Of a stretch of 64,000 nt of DNA, positions 62,901 through 64,000 are shown in pieces; position 1 is the first letter of the stretch, and the number at the start of each line of letters is the position of its first letter. The DNA comes from Pelotomaculum sp. PtaB.Bin104 (GTDB lineage: Bacteria > Bacillota > Desulfotomaculia > Desulfotomaculales > Pelotomaculaceae). The notes below the pieces were generated by a model. That model was not told the origin of the DNA and searched no databases. It saw only the letters and a program-made list of their open reading frames with translations. The stretch lies in contig MVQL01000133.1 of NCBI GenBank assembly GCA_002067205.1, positions 1 to 64,000 of the forward strand, given 5' to 3'. The position numbers and the translations under genes are program-made.

Positions 62901-64000
62901 CTCAATGGTTTCAATTCCTCATAGGTAGGCTAAAAACGCAGAATACGAACAATATGTGCCGCCACCTTGGGAAAGTTTCAATTCCTCATAGGTAGGCTAA
63001 AAACGAAATAGCAAACCATTCACTCTTTGGAATAGGTAATTGTTTCAATTCCTCATAGGTAGGCTAAAAACCGGATTTTTTCTTTTGTCTTACCTAGGCT
63101 AGTACGGAGTTTCAATTCCTCATAGGTAGGCTAAAAACTATCATCAGGATTATTTATTGTCACCTGCCATTTTCGAGTTTCAATTCCTCATAGGTAGGCT
63201 AAAAACGTACCATTTAACGGAAATAGCCATTTATTTTTCCTCCGTTTCAATTCCTCATAGGTAGGCTAAAAACATACCTTCGATAATAGGAGTGCAAGCC
63301 ATTTCATCAGCGTTTCAATTCCTCATAGGTAGGCTAAAAACGTTTCGCCGGGAAGGTGATTTCCCTGCCAGTCGCAAGTTTCAATTCCTCATAGGTAGGC
63401 TAAAAACAAAATCCCTACTCTCAAAATAACTTTAAACTCCCATGTTTCAATTCCTCATAGGTAGGCTAAAAACTTCGTCATCTGATAAATCATCTTTTAT
63501 ATCTAAACCTCGTTTCAATTCCTCATAGGTAGGCTAAAAACTCTGCCGGTTTTAGCCGACCGGCAGCGGCTTTACTCCGTTTCAATTCCTCATAGGTAGG
63601 CTAAAAACGCAACTGACGGTTCTGATATTTATAACCAAAATTAGGTTTCAATTCCTCATAGGTAGGCTAAAAACGATTTGGGAGGTTTTGAAAAGTATGT
63701 TGGACAAAAGTTTCAATTCCTCATAGGTAGGCTAAAAACTTTCATACCGCTCTTTTGTCAGGCAAGAATCACATATGTTTCAATTCCTCATAGGTAGGCT
63801 AAAAACCTGGGTAACCATATTCATCCAGGACAACAGGGTTTTTTAGTTTCAATTCCTCATAGGTAGGCTAAAAACAGCCCTACCTTCGGGGGAATCATAG
63901 GCCAGTCCTTTATGTTTCAATTCCTCATAGGTAGGCTAAAAACCTCGTTTCTCGGCTGTATGACTTTACTCTCAATACCGGTTTCAATTCCTCATAGGTA
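56967..64000 (-). CRISPR. Very large CRISPR array, 105 complete repeats plus one cut by the window edge
   Basis: A 30-bp repeat, plus-strand form starting GTTTCAATTCC and ending GGCTAAAAAC, begins at 56967 and recurs every 65-69 bp; the last copy starts at 63981 and is cut after 20 bp. I counted 105 complete repeats and 105 complete spacers of 35-39 bp. Every repeat I read is identical, including the leftmost. In the reverse orientation the repeat ends ATTGAAAC, the usual 8-nt crRNA 5' handle of type I-B and III-A/B systems in Clostridia. The array is therefore probably transcribed leftward, with its leader and youngest spacers beyond the right edge. No cas gene lies in the window. Confidence 0.98.

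Overview
This window comes from a spore-forming, anaerobic Firmicute of the Peptococcaceae / Desulfotomaculum-Pelotomaculum type. That placement is an inference. It rests on the small soluble sporulation-type histidine kinase, the LysM-GH18 spore-lytic hydrolase, strong AGGAGG-type ribosome sites, Gram-positive tandem rRNA promoters, a T-box leader, selenoprotein genes, and a UbiD/CoA-ligase aromatic acid module like those of syntrophic phthalate degraders. Base composition is mixed, and the window holds several gene relics.

Layout. 0-0.9 kb: 5' end of a leftward 16S rRNA gene behind three tandem promoters. 0.9-9 kb: small hypotheticals, an orphan HicB antitoxin under a palindromic operator, a TraB-like membrane protein, a LemA/TPM pair, HflX and an HD protein. 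9-15 kb: topoisomerase III, a pentapeptide-repeat protein, NagA and a PIG-V-like membrane glycosyltransferase. 15-19 kb: an AT-rich stretch with a full histidine kinase, a truncated kinase relic and a DHp-like miniprotein. 18.9-22.5 kb: a HesB-like CC/Se selenoprotein that an ordinary ORF search misses, a persulfide-dioxygenase/rhodanese fusion with a palindromic operator, and a LysM-GH18 enzyme. 22.9-30.6 kb: a leftward aromatic acid cluster (UbiD decarboxylase, CoA ligase, DASS transporter, TetR regulator, fumarate-reductase-like flavoprotein). 31-35 kb: cysteine desulfurase, Mrp/NBP35 ATPase and an AI-2E-type permease. 35.4-36.3 kb: an apparent large non-coding RNA with its own promoter, tandem covarying hairpins and a terminator. 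36.4-42.9 kb: a radical SAM enzyme, two arsenosugar-type glycosyltransferases, a C_GCAxxG_C_C protein, a rhodanese lipoprotein whose catalytic cysteine codon is TGA (probable selenocysteine), a TVP38 membrane protein and a broken copper-amine-oxidase-N-domain protein. 43-49.5 kb: a nucleoside kinase and a tryptophan operon in the order trpB-A-D-C-F behind a tRNA-Trp T-box. 49.6-56.7 kb: NUDIX, amidase, GlgB, YmaF, small proteins and several decayed fragments. 56.97 kb to the end: one very large CRISPR array with 105 complete repeats and a 106th cut by the window edge.

A sulfur/selenium theme links several genes: CC/Se protein, persulfide dioxygenase, cysteine desulfurase, Mrp Fe-S carrier and Sec-rhodanese. 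The strongest novel signals are the Sec-rhodanese, the overlooked CC/Se gene and the tandem-hairpin RNA. No cas genes are in the window. The CRISPR repeat orientation puts the leader, and probably the cas genes, beyond the right edge.
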